From positions 3,534,001 to 3,598,000 of the forward strand of contig NZ_CP135079.1 in NCBI RefSeq assembly GCF_032121415.1: a stretch of 64,000 nt of DNA, written 5' to 3'. Positions 23,851 through 32,479 of this stretch are shown here, in pieces. The translations under genes and the position numbers were made by a program. The stretch is from Streptomyces parvus. Its GTDB lineage: Bacteria > Actinomycetota > Actinomycetes > Streptomycetales > Streptomycetaceae. Within the stretch, counting starts at the first letter, position 1, and every line of letters starts with the position of its first letter. The notes beneath the pieces were generated by a model that was given only the letters and a program-made list of their open reading frames with translations, was not told where the DNA came from and searched no databases.

Positions 23851-26800
23851 TCAGTTGGTGCCGATCTTCGCCAGCAGGTCGACGATCCGCGACTGGACCT
23901 CGTCGCTGGTCGACCGCTCCGCCAGGAAGAGAACGGTTTCACCCGATCCGAGCCGCGGCAGCTCCGCCTGGTCCATCCCGGCCGAGGTGTAGACGACCAG
24001 CGGGGTGCGGTTCAGCTGCCCGTTGGCCCGCAGCCAGTCGACGATCCCGGCACGCCGACGGCGAACCTGCATCAGGTCCATCACCACGAGGTTCGGCCGC
24101 ATCCGGCCCGCCAGGTCGACGGCCTCGCTGTCCGTCGCGGCGCGCGCCACCTGCATCCCGCGCCGCTCCAGGGTCTGCGTCAGCGCCACCGCGATCTCCT
24201 CGTGCTCCTCGATCAGGAGCACCCGCGAAGGATGCTGTTCACTGTCGCGCGGGGCCAGCGCCTTGAGGAGGACGGCCGGGTCCGCCCCGTACGCCGCTTC
24301 CCGGGTCGCCTGCCCGAGACCGGCGGTCACCAGCACCGGGACCTCGGCCGCGACGGCGGCCTGGCGCAGCGACTGCAACGCGGTACGGGTGATGGGACCG
24401 GTCAGCGGGTCGACGAAGAGCGCGGCGGGGAACGCGGCGATCTGGGCGTCGACCTCCTCGCGGGAGTTCACGATCACGGGACGGTAGCCCCGGTCGCTCA
24501 GCGCCTGCTGGGTCGGTACGTCGGGGGCGGGCCAGACCAGCAGTCGGCGCGGGTTGTCCAGCGGCTCGGGCGGCAGCTCGTCGTCGACCGGGTGCGGGTG
24601 CGGCCGGTTGGCGACCTCGACCGCGCCCCCGGGCCCGTCCAGCGGCTCGGGACCCTCGGCACCCTCGTCGGGCGCCCCTATGGCGTACGCACGCCCCTCC
24701 GCGACCGGCGGCGCGAGCAGCTGCCCCTCGCCGTAGGCGGCGCCGGGCCCGCCGCCCGTGTGACCCGGCTGACCCGGTTGTCCGAGCTGACCCGGCTGGG
24801 CGTGCTCGTGAGGCGGGGCCACGGGCTGGTTCTGCTGCGGTCCGGGCGGGGGCGTGGGCGCGTTCGTGGTCGCGGGAGCGGGCGTCGGCGCCGTCGGCGG
24901 TGCGGCCTGCTGGTTGCCGGGGGCCCGGGCCGGGGTGCGGTCGCCCTCCGGCGGGGCGGCGAGCTTGCGACGCCGGCCGGCCCCACCGAGACTCTGGTGC
25001 GGCTGGTTCTGCTGATGCGCGAGGTGCTGGGCGAACGGCACGCCCTGGCCCAGCGTGCGCACGCTGAAGGCCCTCCCCTGCGTCGAGTCGGGACTGGTGC
25101 CCTCCGGCATCGGCTCCTCGGCGGGCAGCGGCTGCCGCCGAGCGTCCGGGGCCGGAACGCCCGGGTCACCGTCGGCCGGCTGCGCCTCGGGGCCGGTGAC
25201 GGCGGCGACGCCGGTGGTGTGCGCGGTCTGCCCGGTGTCGCCCCAGGAGCCGGTCTCCGGACCCTGCCCTGCTGCCGTCCCCGGCGCCGGGGGCAGGCCG
25301 TTCCCGGACGTATCCGCCCCGGGCAGGCCCTGCCCGGAGTGCGCGTCCGTCTGCGGGAGGTGGTGCGCCGGGGCCACGGGGTGCGCCTGCGGAGGGGTGT
25401 GGCCGACCTCCGGTGCGGTCCGTGCGTGATGGGCGCTCGCGTCGACGCCGGGGCCCGCCGGGGCGTCGGGGGCCAGCGGCGCCCGGTCCGCGTCGGCGGG
25501 CGGCAGGGCGAAGGCGGTACGCGGACCGGCGTCCGCCGCGGTGCGCTCCTGGGCGGCGGCCAGCGCGCGCCGGGCCCGTCGGCCACCCGGCTGCTGGGCC
25601 GGGTCCGGGGGTCCGCTGTTGCCGCCGTTGCCGCCGTTGCCGGACGCCAGGGCGGGGAGGGCGGCGGGCTCGCCCTCCCGACGGGCGCGCCGTCCGGTGG
25701 GCGGAACGGGCTGCTGCGGGTCCATCGGGACGCCCTGGGGTGGCACGGTCTGCCCGAGCTGCGGACGGCCGCCGCCCTGGGCGTTCTCGGCCGCGGTGAC
25801 GACCGCCCCCTCCGAGGGCGCGGTGGGGGCCCCGGACGGGGCGGAGGTCAGGGCCAGTGCCTGGCGCTGCGGTTGCGGCTGCTGCTCCCGCACGCCGCTA
25901 CCGGTGTTCCCGGCGTCCGTCCCGGGAACGGTGGTCAGGGCCGCTTCGGCGGGGCTGGGACGCCCGCGCCGCCGCCCGGAACCCTCGCCCTGCTGGGCCG
26001 GGATCAGCTCGGATGCCTGCTGCTCCTCGGGCGCGGCCGGTCCACGGCGCGCCCGCCGCCGCCCGGTCGGCTCGGCAACGGGCCGGTCGTCGGCGGCGGG
26101 AACGGAGGCGGAAGGTGCACCGGGAGCCACGGCCCCGGCCGTGCCGTCGGCAGCGCTCTCCGGCGTACCGGCCGGGCTGTCCAGGAAAGCGTCGGTGGAG
26201 GACCTGCGCGCCCGGCGCCGGCCGCCGCTGGTGACGCCCGGCGCTCCGACGCCTTCCGGCGACGACGAGGACATCGGGGCGGTGGGCTCCGGCGACAGGC
26301 CGTTCGCGTCCGGCTCCGGGGGCGCGATGGTGCCCGACGCCGCGCCGATGGGCACGTCGAGGACGTACGCGCTGCCGCTCATGCCGGGCATCTCGTGGGT
26401 CTGGAGGACCCCGCCGTGGGCCTGGACGATGCCGCGGACGATCGGCTCGTGCACCGGGTCGCCCCCGGCGAACGGTCCACGCACCTCGATGCGTACGACG
26501 TCACCGCGCTGAGCGGCGGCCACGACCACGGTGGAGTCGACGTAGCCGCCCCCGGGGACGGCCCGGGTCTTGCCGGTCGAGTCGACACCGCAGACGTCCG
26601 CGACGAGATGGGCGATGGCGGTCGCGAGCTGACGCGCGTCGACCTCGGCCTCGATCGGCGGGGCGTGCACGGCGAACTGGGCGCGCCCGGGGCCGATCAG
26701 CTCCACCGCCCCGTCGATCCCGCCCTTCACGATCCCCTCGATCAGGGCGGGGGCCTTGTGCAGCCCCTCCACCCCCGCGTCGAGGCGCTGGTAGCCCAGG

Positions 26801-27984
26801 ACGTTGTCGACGAGCGTGGTCATCCGGGCGTACCCGGCGGCGAGGTGGTGCAGGATCTGGTTGGCCTCGGGCCACAGCTGGCCGGCCGGGTCGGAGGCGA
26901 GCGTGGACAGCTCGCCGCGCAGCTCCTCCAAGGGCCCGCGCAGCGAACCGCCGAGGACGGCGGTGAGCTGGGCGTGCTGGGCGCTCAGGGAGGCGAGCTG
27001 CTCGGCCTGACCCTCGATCTCGGCGGCGTACCGCTCGCTGCGGTCGGCGAGCTCGGCGGCGTGCGCCTCCTTCAGCGCTTCCAGTTCGGCCGCGTGCGCT
27101 TCCTTGAGCGCGGTGACCTCGGCGGAGTGGCTCGTGGTCAGCTCGGCGACGACGTTCTTGTGCTGGGCGGACAGCTCCTCGTACGGCCGGCGGTCGGTGA
27201 ACGTCATCACCGCGCCGACGAGCTGGTCCCCGTCGCGCACCGGCGCGGTCGTCAGGTCCACCGGCACCCGGGCGCCGCTCTTGGACCACAGCACCTGCCC
27301 GCGCACCCGGTGCTTGCGCCCGGACTTGAGGGTGTCGGCGAGCGGGGAGTCCTCGTACGGGAACGGCTCGCCCTCCGCCCGCGAGTGCAGGATCAGCGGG
27401 TGCAGCTCCTGGCCGCCGAGGTCGCTGGCCCGGAAGCCGAGGATCTGCGCGGCGGCGGGGTTGACGAGGACGACGCGCCCGTCGGTGTCCGTACCGACGA
27501 CGCCTTCGGACGCGGCCCGCAGGATCATCTCGGTCTGCCGCTGCGAACGGGCCAGCTCGGCCTCGGTGTCGACGGTGCCGGAGAGATCCCGTACGACGAT
27601 CATGAGGAGCTCGTCGCCGGTGTAGCTGGAGTGGATGTCGTTGTACGCGGCCTGTCCGCTGTCGAGGCTCGCGCTGGTGACCTCGACCGGATACTCGTGG
27701 CCGTCGGTGCGCCGCGCGGTCATCCGCGTGGGCTTGGTCCTGCCCTGCTCGTCCGCAGCTTCGGGCCGTCGCATCGACCCCGGGATCAGCTTGGAGTCGA
27801 ACTCCGGCAGCAGATCGAGCAGTCCGCGACCGACGAGCGCGGTGCCCGGGGTCTCGAACATCTCGAGGGCGATGGCGTTGGCGTTGACGACCGTGCCATT
27901 GCAATTGACGAGCAGAAGCCCGTCAGGAAGGGCATCGAGTATGGCTGCGAGGCGAGCAGTGCCTCGGGATGGCCTGCTGCTCAC
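23851..27984 (-). CDS. Giant PAS / degenerate kinase / receiver hybrid protein
   Basis: The predicted protein has 1,377 residues. Two PAS domains (about 8-125 and 150-270) are followed by a coiled coil with near-repeats (LKEAHAAELEALKEAHAAEL, about 285-340). A DHp-like helix and an HATPase-like domain (to about 560) come next, then about 570 residues of Pro/Ala/Arg-rich disordered linker with scattered RRAR motifs, and two receiver-like domains (about 1125-1250 and 1254-1377). The H-box reads LGGSLRGPLEEL, without the phospho-accepting His. The N-box Asn is replaced (IAHLVADV). The last receiver keeps an acidic patch and the Asp of VVMDLMQ but lacks the usual Lys. It is probably a sensor scaffold rather than an active kinase. 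GTG start with GGGAGGAAG upstream. Confidence 0.85.
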   Translation of the reverse strand: MSSRPSRGTARLAAILDALPDGLLLVNCNGTVVNANAIALEMFETPGTALVGRGLLDLLPEFDSKLIPGSMRRPEAADEQGRTKPTRMTARRTDGHEYPVEVTSASLDSGQAAYNDIHSSYTGDELLMIVVRDLSGTVDTEAELARSQRQTEMILRAASEGVVGTDTDGRVVLVNPAAAQILGFRASDLGGQELHPLILHSRAEGEPFPYEDSPLADTLKSGRKHRVRGQVLWSKSGARVPVDLTTAPVRDGDQLVGAVMTFTDRRPYEELSAQHKNVVAELTTSHSAEVTALKEAHAAELEALKEAHAAELADRSERYAAEIEGQAEQLASLSAQHAQLTAVLGGSLRGPLEELRGELSTLASDPAGQLWPEANQILHHLAAGYARMTTLVDNVLGYQRLDAGVEGLHKAPALIEGIVKGGIDGAVELIGPGRAQFAVHAPPIEAEVDARQLATAIAHLVADVCGVDSTGKTRAVPGGGYVDSTVVVAAAQRGDVVRIEVRGPFAGGDPVHEPIVRGIVQAHGGVLQTHEMPGMSGSAYVLDVPIGAASGTIAPPEPDANGLSPEPTAPMSSSSPEGVGAPGVTSGGRRRARRSSTDAFLDSPAGTPESAADGTAGAVAPGAPSASVPAADDRPVAEPTGRRRARRGPAAPEEQQASELIPAQQGEGSGRRRGRPSPAEAALTTVPGTDAGNTGSGVREQQPQPQRQALALTSAPSGAPTAPSEGAVVTAAENAQGGGRPQLGQTVPPQGVPMDPQQPVPPTGRRARREGEPAALPALASGNGGNGGNSGPPDPAQQPGGRRARRALAAAQERTAADAGPRTAFALPPADADRAPLAPDAPAGPGVDASAHHARTAPEVGHTPPQAHPVAPAHHLPQTDAHSGQGLPGADTSGNGLPPAPGTAAGQGPETGSWGDTGQTAHTTGVAAVTGPEAQPADGDPGVPAPDARRQPLPAEEPMPEGTSPDSTQGRAFSVRTLGQGVPFAQHLAHQQNQPHQSLGGAGRRRKLAAPPEGDRTPARAPGNQQAAPPTAPTPAPATTNAPTPPPGPQQNQPVAPPHEHAQPGQLGQPGQPGHTGGGPGAAYGEGQLLAPPVAEGRAYAIGAPDEGAEGPEPLDGPGGAVEVANRPHPHPVDDELPPEPLDNPRRLLVWPAPDVPTQQALSDRGYRPVIVNSREEVDAQIAAFPAALFVDPLTGPITRTALQSLRQAAVAAEVPVLVTAGLGQATREAAYGADPAVLLKALAPRDSEQHPSRVLLIEEHEEIAVALTQTLERRGMQVARAATDSEAVDLAGRMRPNLVVMDLMQVRRRRAGIVDWLRANGQLNRTPLVVYTSAGMDQAELPRLGSGETVLFLAERSTSDEVQSRIVDLLAKIGTN

Positions 27985-28363
27985 GACGACGCTTCCTCCC
28001 TGATTACCGCACCTTGCCGACAGCGGGCTCCATCTTGCCCCTCGGGCCGCAGACTGTCACTGGAGGAGTCTAAGGCCAGGGGAGGCCCCGGGGGCGGCGG
28101 ATGAGGGGGAGCTCTCACCAAGGTTCTGTGCGCGCGGTGTACGCCAGGGGCCCATGCCGTGAGCGTCCGCACACCCTGTGACGTGCGCGGACGCGGGGCC
28201 CGGCGGTTCCTCCCGGGCCCCGGGAGCGCCCTGCGCCCCTTCGCCGGTGCGAACGTCTTTACGCCGTCGCCTTCACGCCGCCGACGAGGCCGCCGCCGAC
28301 GGGTCGGCCGTCGGCGGGCCGCCGGTGCCGCCCGCCGCCGACGACGGGCTGCCGGACATCGGG
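27985..28363. other. Gap with hairpins downstream of the SSI gene
   Basis: No gene is apparent. An inverted repeat (GCGTCCGC at 28163-28170 against GCGGACGC at 28187-28194) and a GC-rich stem near 28,311-28,342, immediately after the inhibitor stop codon, look like terminators of the leftward SSI transcript. The promoter of the hybrid sensor gene must also lie here. Confidence 0.5.
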
Positions 28364-28939
28364 CTACCGGACATCCGGGAGCACCGGTACGAGGCTGTTC
28401 CAGCGCGCGATCTCGCATCCGTCGCGGCGGCTGGCGGTGGTGTCCACGGCCCGGCCCTCCCAAGTGCCCACGATGCGCGCGGTGGCGTCGCCGCCGTGGA
28501 TCATCGTGCACATCGTGCCCTCAGGGGTCTCCCGGAACAGCTCCTGCCGCCCGGCCCGGGTGGCCCCGGCCTCCGCCAGCCGGTCACAGGCGGCCTGCCC
28601 CTCCGGGTGGGTGCCCCCGGTGGGCCCGCACTCCAGCTCGAAGGTGCCGTCGGCCCCGGGGACCCCGGTGTTCTCCACGCTCACGGTGAGCCGCGTCCGC
28701 GCCTCGTCGGCCTCACCGGACCCGTTCCCCTCCCCGTCGTCCAGGAACCCGGGCAGCGGGAGGGGCACGGGCAGCGGGCCGAGGGCGGGCCGGGCGGCGG
28801 CGAACGGTCCGGAGGTCGGCACGGCGGAGGGCACCGGCCCGGAGGACGCGGCCCCGGAGGCGGTGGCGGTGGACGCCGGCACGGCGGCGGCGAGGACGGC
28901 GAGCGGGACGACGGCGGTGAGGGCGAGACGGCGCAGCAT
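28364..28939 (-). CDS. Secreted subtilisin-inhibitor (SSI) family protease inhibitor
   Basis: This 191-residue protein has a signal peptide (MLRRLALTAVVPLAVLAAAVPAST...). A long Pro/Gly/acidic linker follows (about 30-85), then an SSI domain. The four conserved cysteines lie in ELECGPTGG, QAACDRL, TMCTMIHGG and DGCEIARWN, giving the two family disulfides. By alignment with SSI (MCPMVY) the reactive bond is Met-Ile in MCTMIH, so subtilisin-like proteases are the expected targets. The N-terminal linker is longer than in typical SSI proteins. ATG 28939 follows CTGGAG. Such inhibitors are secreted abundantly during Streptomyces development. Confidence 0.92.
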   Translation of the reverse strand: MLRRLALTAVVPLAVLAAAVPASTATASGAASSGPVPSAVPTSGPFAAARPALGPLPVPLPLPGFLDDGEGNGSGEADEARTRLTVSVENTGVPGADGTFELECGPTGGTHPEGQAACDRLAEAGATRAGRQELFRETPEGTMCTMIHGGDATARIVGTWEGRAVDTTASRRDGCEIARWNSLVPVLPDVR

Positions 28940-29238
28940 GCGAAAGCTCCAGGATCTCTGCAGCGGGGTCAACCGCGGGCGGTGGTCACGGGCGATCACG
29001 GACCCGCCCCGGTGCCCCGCTGACGGACGACGAACGGGCGACGACGACTGGACGACTGGCGGAGACCCGAGGCCCCCACCCCTCTCTAACGCGCACCGCG
29101 CCCGGACGTTGCGCCACCACGCCGAACTGCTTTGCCCTGCCCCCCGGAGGCCTAGTAACGTTGGCGGCGATTGGTGGCACGACGCTCGACTGTGTCATCA
29201 TCTGCACGCACCACTCGCGTCCGCGCGAGGAGTGTGGA

Positions 29239-29329
29239 GGAGGCGTCGCCTAGTCCGGTCTATGGCGCCGCACTGCTAATGCGGTTTGGGTCTTAAAGCC
29301 CATCGAGGGTTCAAATCCCTCCGCCTCCG
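29239..29329 (+). tRNA. tRNA-Ser(GCU)
   Basis: The 91-base gene folds as a class II tRNA: acceptor GGAGGCG/CGCCTCC, anticodon loop around GCT (CACTGCTAATG), long variable arm, T arm GAGGG-TTCAAAT-CCCTC, and G discriminator. CCA is not encoded. It is complete, in contrast to the tRNA-Ser fragment at 12,841. Confidence 0.95.
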
Positions 29330-29337
29330 CTCCATCC

Positions 29338-29368
29338 CGAAGCCCCGTGCCCTTGGCATGGGGCTTCG
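29338..29368 (+). terminator. Terminator of tRNA-Ser(GCU)
   Basis: The stem CGAAGCCCCGTGCC pairs with GGCATGGGGCTTCG (one G-U pair) around a three-base loop, 8 bases after the tRNA end. Confidence 0.8.
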
Positions 29369-29534
29369 GTCGTTCCGGGGACGAGGGGGCGCGCGGAGGG
29401 CGCGCCCGGGGTGGGCTTCAGAGGTCGTTTCCGCAGCTCAGCGGTGGTGCGGCTAATGGATTTCGCGTCACGGCGCAGGTCATGTAATGTTGTTCTCGCA
29501 ACGCCGACCGGGAAGAAAAAGCCCGGAACGCCAA

Positions 29535-29607
29535 GCACTCGTAGCTTAACGGATAGAGCATCTGACTACGGATCAGAAGGTTGCAGGTTCGAATCCTGCC
29601 GAGTGCA
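29535..29607 (+). tRNA. tRNA-Arg(ACG), insertion site of the second island
   Basis: The 73-base gene has acceptor GCACTCG/CGAGTGC, D arm, anticodon loop with ACG (TGACTACGGATCA), T arm GCAGG-TTCGAAT-CCTGC and A discriminator. It is complete. Its 3' half from 29566 is the left copy of the 94-base repeat whose right copy ends the island at 42,455. Confidence 0.96.
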
Positions 29608-29659
29608 CAGCAGGCCAGAGGCCCCCAGGAGAAATTCTGGGGGCCTCTCGCGTTGCCCG
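29566..29659 (+). repeat. attL: direct repeat covering the tRNA-Arg 3' half and terminator
   Basis: This 94-base segment matches 42362-42455 at 92 positions. The first 70 bases are identical; the differences lie at 29636 and 29638, in the terminator loop side. It includes the anticodon-to-end part of tRNA-Arg and the GAGGCCCCCAG terminator stem. Offset between copies is 12,796 bases. Confidence 0.92.
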
Positions 29660-29715
29660 TACAGCAGCGAAGTACAGCAACGGTAGTGGCCGTCGCGGTC
29701 TTCCCCCTTCAAAGG

Positions 29716-30690
29716 CTAGACGTGCGTCGTGCGACTGAACCCGAGGGAGGCCAGCCCTTCTGAGTGACACAGTCGATCCGAAGGGCCGCCGACCTCGGTC
29801 TGGAGAAGTTGGTAGGCGGCGCCGTGGGACTGCCCCCAGTGCATCGCCGCCCGCCACAGGATGCGTCCGATGCCCTTGCCTCGGGCCTCGGGTAGGACGG
29901 CGAAGTACTGGGGCATGAGCTGGGGGCATCCGATCGGATCCACGCGTACTTCCATGGGGCCGATCGCGCCGACGATGCGGTCTTCGATGGCGGTGGCGAG
30001 GACGGGGCCGCACCGGCCGGTCTGCATCTGGGTGTGGAGGAAGGCCAGGCCGTCGGCGGCCATCGTCTCGGCGAACGGGACGAAGGTGTTCTGCACGACG
30101 GTCGGCCAGGCGGTGATGGGGCGGACCGGGCCGTCCGGGGCGGGGCAGGGGCCGTTGGTGAAGTCCTTCAGCTGGATGCGGGTGCCGCGCGGGTGTGCAG
30201 TCTCGGGACCGAGAGGGCGTACGACCCGGGCGCCCGCCACGTCGTGCGTGGAGGCGAGCTTCGCGGCCAGCTCGGCGGCCTCATCCACGACGGTGTCGCG
30301 GGGCCCGTAGGCGAAGACCTTCACAGTGCCGCGTCCACGCCGACTCAGGGTGGGGATGAGAGTGTGCTCGGGCTGGTGAACCACGTCCTCGCGGAGGACT
30401 TTCTCGTCCTTCTCGCCGCCCCAGCGCCGGTCCTTGTCGTAGGGCAGGAAGTCACCCGTGTCGGCCGCTCGCAGGATGTCCTCGAACACGCTGACGGTCA
30501 GGGCATCGGGGTGGATGGGACCGAGAGTCGGCACGATCGGCGCGGTCAGTTGGGGCCGGAGCCAGTCCCAGCGGAAGAACATGAGCGGCACCCTAGCGGT
30601 GGGACGGGCAGGGCTCAGGCCCTGACGCGAGTACGCCGGGGCCTGAACGGAGTTGACCGGATCGTGTCGGTCAGTGGGGGTTGTCGTCAC
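29716..30690 (-). CDS. GNAT-family N-acetyltransferase of the peptide operon
   Basis: This 324-residue protein has an N-terminal part (about 1-190) without recognisable family signature and a C-terminal GNAT domain. The domain has YFAVLPEARGKGIGRILWRAA, the acetyl-CoA pyrophosphate-binding R/Q-x-x-G-x-G/A motif (ARGKGIG), then a final LCHSEGLASLGFSRT segment. The GTG start at 30690 lies inside the last codons of the candidate precursor gene, overlapping it by 20 bases, so it is the last gene of the overlapping operon. A role in acylating the modified peptide, or in self-protection, is plausible; the substrate is not shown by sequence. Confidence 0.8.
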   Translation of the reverse strand: MTTTPTDRHDPVNSVQAPAYSRQGLSPARPTARVPLMFFRWDWLRPQLTAPIVPTLGPIHPDALTVSVFEDILRAADTGDFLPYDKDRRWGGEKDEKVLREDVVHQPEHTLIPTLSRRGRGTVKVFAYGPRDTVVDEAAELAAKLASTHDVAGARVVRPLGPETAHPRGTRIQLKDFTNGPCPAPDGPVRPITAWPTVVQNTFVPFAETMAADGLAFLHTQMQTGRCGPVLATAIEDRIVGAIGPMEVRVDPIGCPQLMPQYFAVLPEARGKGIGRILWRAAMHWGQSHGAAYQLLQTEVGGPSDRLCHSEGLASLGFSRTTHV

Positions 30691-30835
30691 CGGCGTCGCA
30701 GGAGCACTCCGCGCTCTCCACGATCACGTCGAGGTCCTGGACGGCGGTGATCGACGCGGTCGCGACAGGCGGGGCGGCGCAGCGGGCCGAGGCCGGCGGG
30801 CCGGGGAGGATGGTCACCGGTACGGGCGGGGTCAT
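30671..30835 (-). CDS. 54-residue candidate RiPP precursor peptide
   Basis: A 54-codon gene starts with ATG at 30835, overlapping the radical SAM stop (ATGA), and ends at 30671. The leader part is Pro/Ala/Val-rich (MTPPVPVTILPGPPAS...). The C-terminal part reads ITAVQDLDVIVESAE and then CSCDAGDDNPH. Two Cys flank a Ser and are followed by Asp residues near the end, an arrangement suited to thioether or carbon crosslinks by a radical SAM/SPASM enzyme. It is too short for usual gene callers. Direct overlap with both the rSAM and GNAT genes is strong context evidence. The actual crosslink type is not predictable from sequence. Confidence 0.65.
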   Translation of the reverse strand: MTPPVPVTILPGPPASARCAAPPVATASITAVQDLDVIVESAECSCDAGDDNPH

Positions 30836-31956
30836 GAGGCGTTCTCCTTGTCTCCGTGCTGGCAGTAGCTGTGCAGCGGCGCCTTGGCCTCCTGGTAGTG
30901 CTTGGCCAGGGGGCGGCAGACCCGGCAGGTGCCGGACAGGGCGCAGCCCTCGCACCCACCGGTGCGAAGCATGAGGCGGTCGGCGATCGCGCCGAGCCGG
31001 GTGAGGCCGTCGATGCCTTCGGCCATGAGGTCGATCTGGTCGTCGCGGCTGACCTTGCAGATCGACACCTTGGCGTGCGGGTCGGCGTGGAAGAAGGTGT
31101 GTCCCGCGTTGCAGCCGGCGAACGGCTTGCGCTGCCGCAGGTGGGCGGCGGACTGGGCGAGCAGCGGCTCACCGCCGCCGTAGATCGTGGGCGTCATGTT
31201 CGTGTACGCGTGGTTCTCGACGTTCCACTCGTCGGCGAGGGCGGCCATCTCGTCGGCCTCGGAGGCGTTGTCCTCGGTCACCACGACGTTGATCCGCAGC
31301 GGAAGCCCCGCCTCACGGGCGGCGTCCATGCCGCGCCGGAACGCCTTCCACGCCCCGCGGCGCTGGGTGAGCGTGTCGAAGGACTCCTCGCTCGCCCCGT
31401 ACATGCTGAGCACCAGGCGGTAGGGCGGGCAGTCGCGGAAGAGCTTGAGGAGGTCCGGCCGCCAGAGCAGCGAGCCGTTGGTGGAGATGGTGAGCATCAT
31501 TCCGGCCTGCCAGGCGTACCGGTACGCGCCCTGAAAGTGAGGATCCATGGTGGGCTCGCCGCCGGTGATCTGGAGCCAGAGGACACCGGCATCGCGCATG
31601 ATGTCCAGCAGCCGCACCTTCTCCTCCCAGGCGAGGCCGGAGAAGGGCCGCTCGCCGAGGTAGCAGTGCTTGCAGCCGAAGTTGCAGCCGAGGTTGATCT
31701 CCCAGGAGGCCCGGCAGTAGCCGTACGGGGACGGCTCGCGTACCAGCACGGTGCCCTGCGCGGTCTGGCCGTCCAGGTCGAGGCCCCACATGTCGGCGGC
31801 GGTCTGTACCGCCCAGGTGGGAAGCGACCCACCGTCGGTGGCGGTCTGGCGCAGGCCCTCGTAGTGGTCGGCGGAGATTCGGGCGCCGGCCCGTGCTCCT
31901 GGCTTGAGGAGAAGGTGTCCGTCGAGGAATGGGGAGGCGATCAGAGCGTGGGCCAT
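30832..31956 (-). CDS. Radical SAM/SPASM peptide-modifying enzyme
   Basis: The predicted protein has 374 residues. The radical SAM cluster motif CNFGCKHC gives C91, C95 and C98, followed by the GGEPTMDPHF glycine motif and an ISTNGSLLW strand. The C-terminal SPASM-like region has CNAGHTFF, VSICKVS and GGCEGCALSGTCRVC, enough Cys for auxiliary iron-sulfur clusters. The first 85 residues are an extension that could bind the leader peptide. The family modifies ribosomal peptides by radical chemistry. The start ATG 31956 has GGAAGGAGGG upstream and overlaps the preceding zinc-ribbon gene. The precursor gene overlaps its stop, so enzyme and substrate are translationally coupled. Confidence 0.88.
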   Translation of the reverse strand: MAHALIASPFLDGHLLLKPGARAGARISADHYEGLRQTATDGGSLPTWAVQTAADMWGLDLDGQTAQGTVLVREPSPYGYCRASWEINLGCNFGCKHCYLGERPFSGLAWEEKVRLLDIMRDAGVLWLQITGGEPTMDPHFQGAYRYAWQAGMMLTISTNGSLLWRPDLLKLFRDCPPYRLVLSMYGASEESFDTLTQRRGAWKAFRRGMDAAREAGLPLRINVVVTEDNASEADEMAALADEWNVENHAYTNMTPTIYGGGEPLLAQSAAHLRQRKPFAGCNAGHTFFHADPHAKVSICKVSRDDQIDLMAEGIDGLTRLGAIADRLMLRTGGCEGCALSGTCRVCRPLAKHYQEAKAPLHSYCQHGDKENAS

Positions 31957-32162
31957 CGGTGGCCCTCCTTCCGGATCACGGAGCGGGACAGCACACGGGA
32001 CTCCTGGCGGCCGGCGAGGCAGTGGATCTCGCCAAGCCCGTTACAGGTGCCGCAGGTCTTGCCGGACGAGTTGGCGCCGCTGCCACCGCAGTCCCCGCAC
32101 CGTTCGTTGCGAGGCGAGCGAGGGCGCCGGGGCTTGTGCGGGCTCGCGATCAGCTGGTGCAC
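31941..32162 (-). CDS. Small DnaJ-type zinc-ribbon protein
   Basis: A GTG start at 32162 has GGAGGAGG five bases upstream and overlaps the previous gene's end. The 73-residue product has CGDCGGSG and CGTCNGLG, two CxxCxGxG repeats as in DnaJ zinc fingers, then a Cys/His-bearing and basic C-terminus. It overlaps the radical SAM start by 16 bases. The module may bind zinc and help fold or present a partner. It resembles the small CXXC protein of the AICE only in the zinc pairs. Function in the peptide pathway is unknown. Confidence 0.65.
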   Translation of the reverse strand: MHQLIASPHKPRRPRSPRNERCGDCGGSGANSSGKTCGTCNGLGEIHCLAGRQESRVLSRSVIRKEGHRWPTL

Positions 32163-32479
32163 GAGACCTCCTCCAGGGCGTCTTCCCAGGTGTGCTGCTT
32201 GGCGTGGTCGGCAAACAGACAACAGCCCTCACCGTCAGGGACCGGGGCGGCCACCGGGCAATCCGGCAACACGACAAGTTCCGCCTCGTCCGTCCCGTGC
32301 CAGCGGAGCCACAGCGCGGTCCCGTACGCGCCGGCGTCGGTGAGGAGACCGAAGTGCTCACCCTCGTCGTGCGCGGACAGCTGGCACTGCACCGCCCTGT
32401 CGATGTACTTGGCGGTCGACTTCTCCCGTGCTTCCTTTGCCAGGTCGAGGGCCACCCGGCGCCAGTGCGCGCAACGCAT
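32150..32479 (-). CDS. Hypothetical protein of the peptide operon (109 residues)
   Basis: The ATG at 32479 overlaps the stop of the upstream gene (TGATG). The product begins MRCAHWRRVALDLAKEAREK, is mainly soluble, and has scattered Cys/His (AVQCQLSAHDEGEHF, GCCLFADHAKQH). It has no catalytic pattern I recognise. Its length and tight overlap with both neighbours show it belongs to the operon. It could be a peptide-binding or accessory factor. Confidence 0.65.
   Translation of the reverse strand: MRCAHWRRVALDLAKEAREKSTAKYIDRAVQCQLSAHDEGEHFGLLTDAGAYGTALWLRWHGTDEAELVVLPDCPVAAPVPDGEGCCLFADHAKQHTWEDALEEVSCTS

Noticed and set aside
23785..28104. A 1,439-codon forward frame opposite the hybrid sensor gene
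   Set aside because: It is a shadow of the reverse-strand gene: it is Arg/Gly/His-rich with no domain, while the opposite strand has clear PAS and receiver domains and a good ribosome site.
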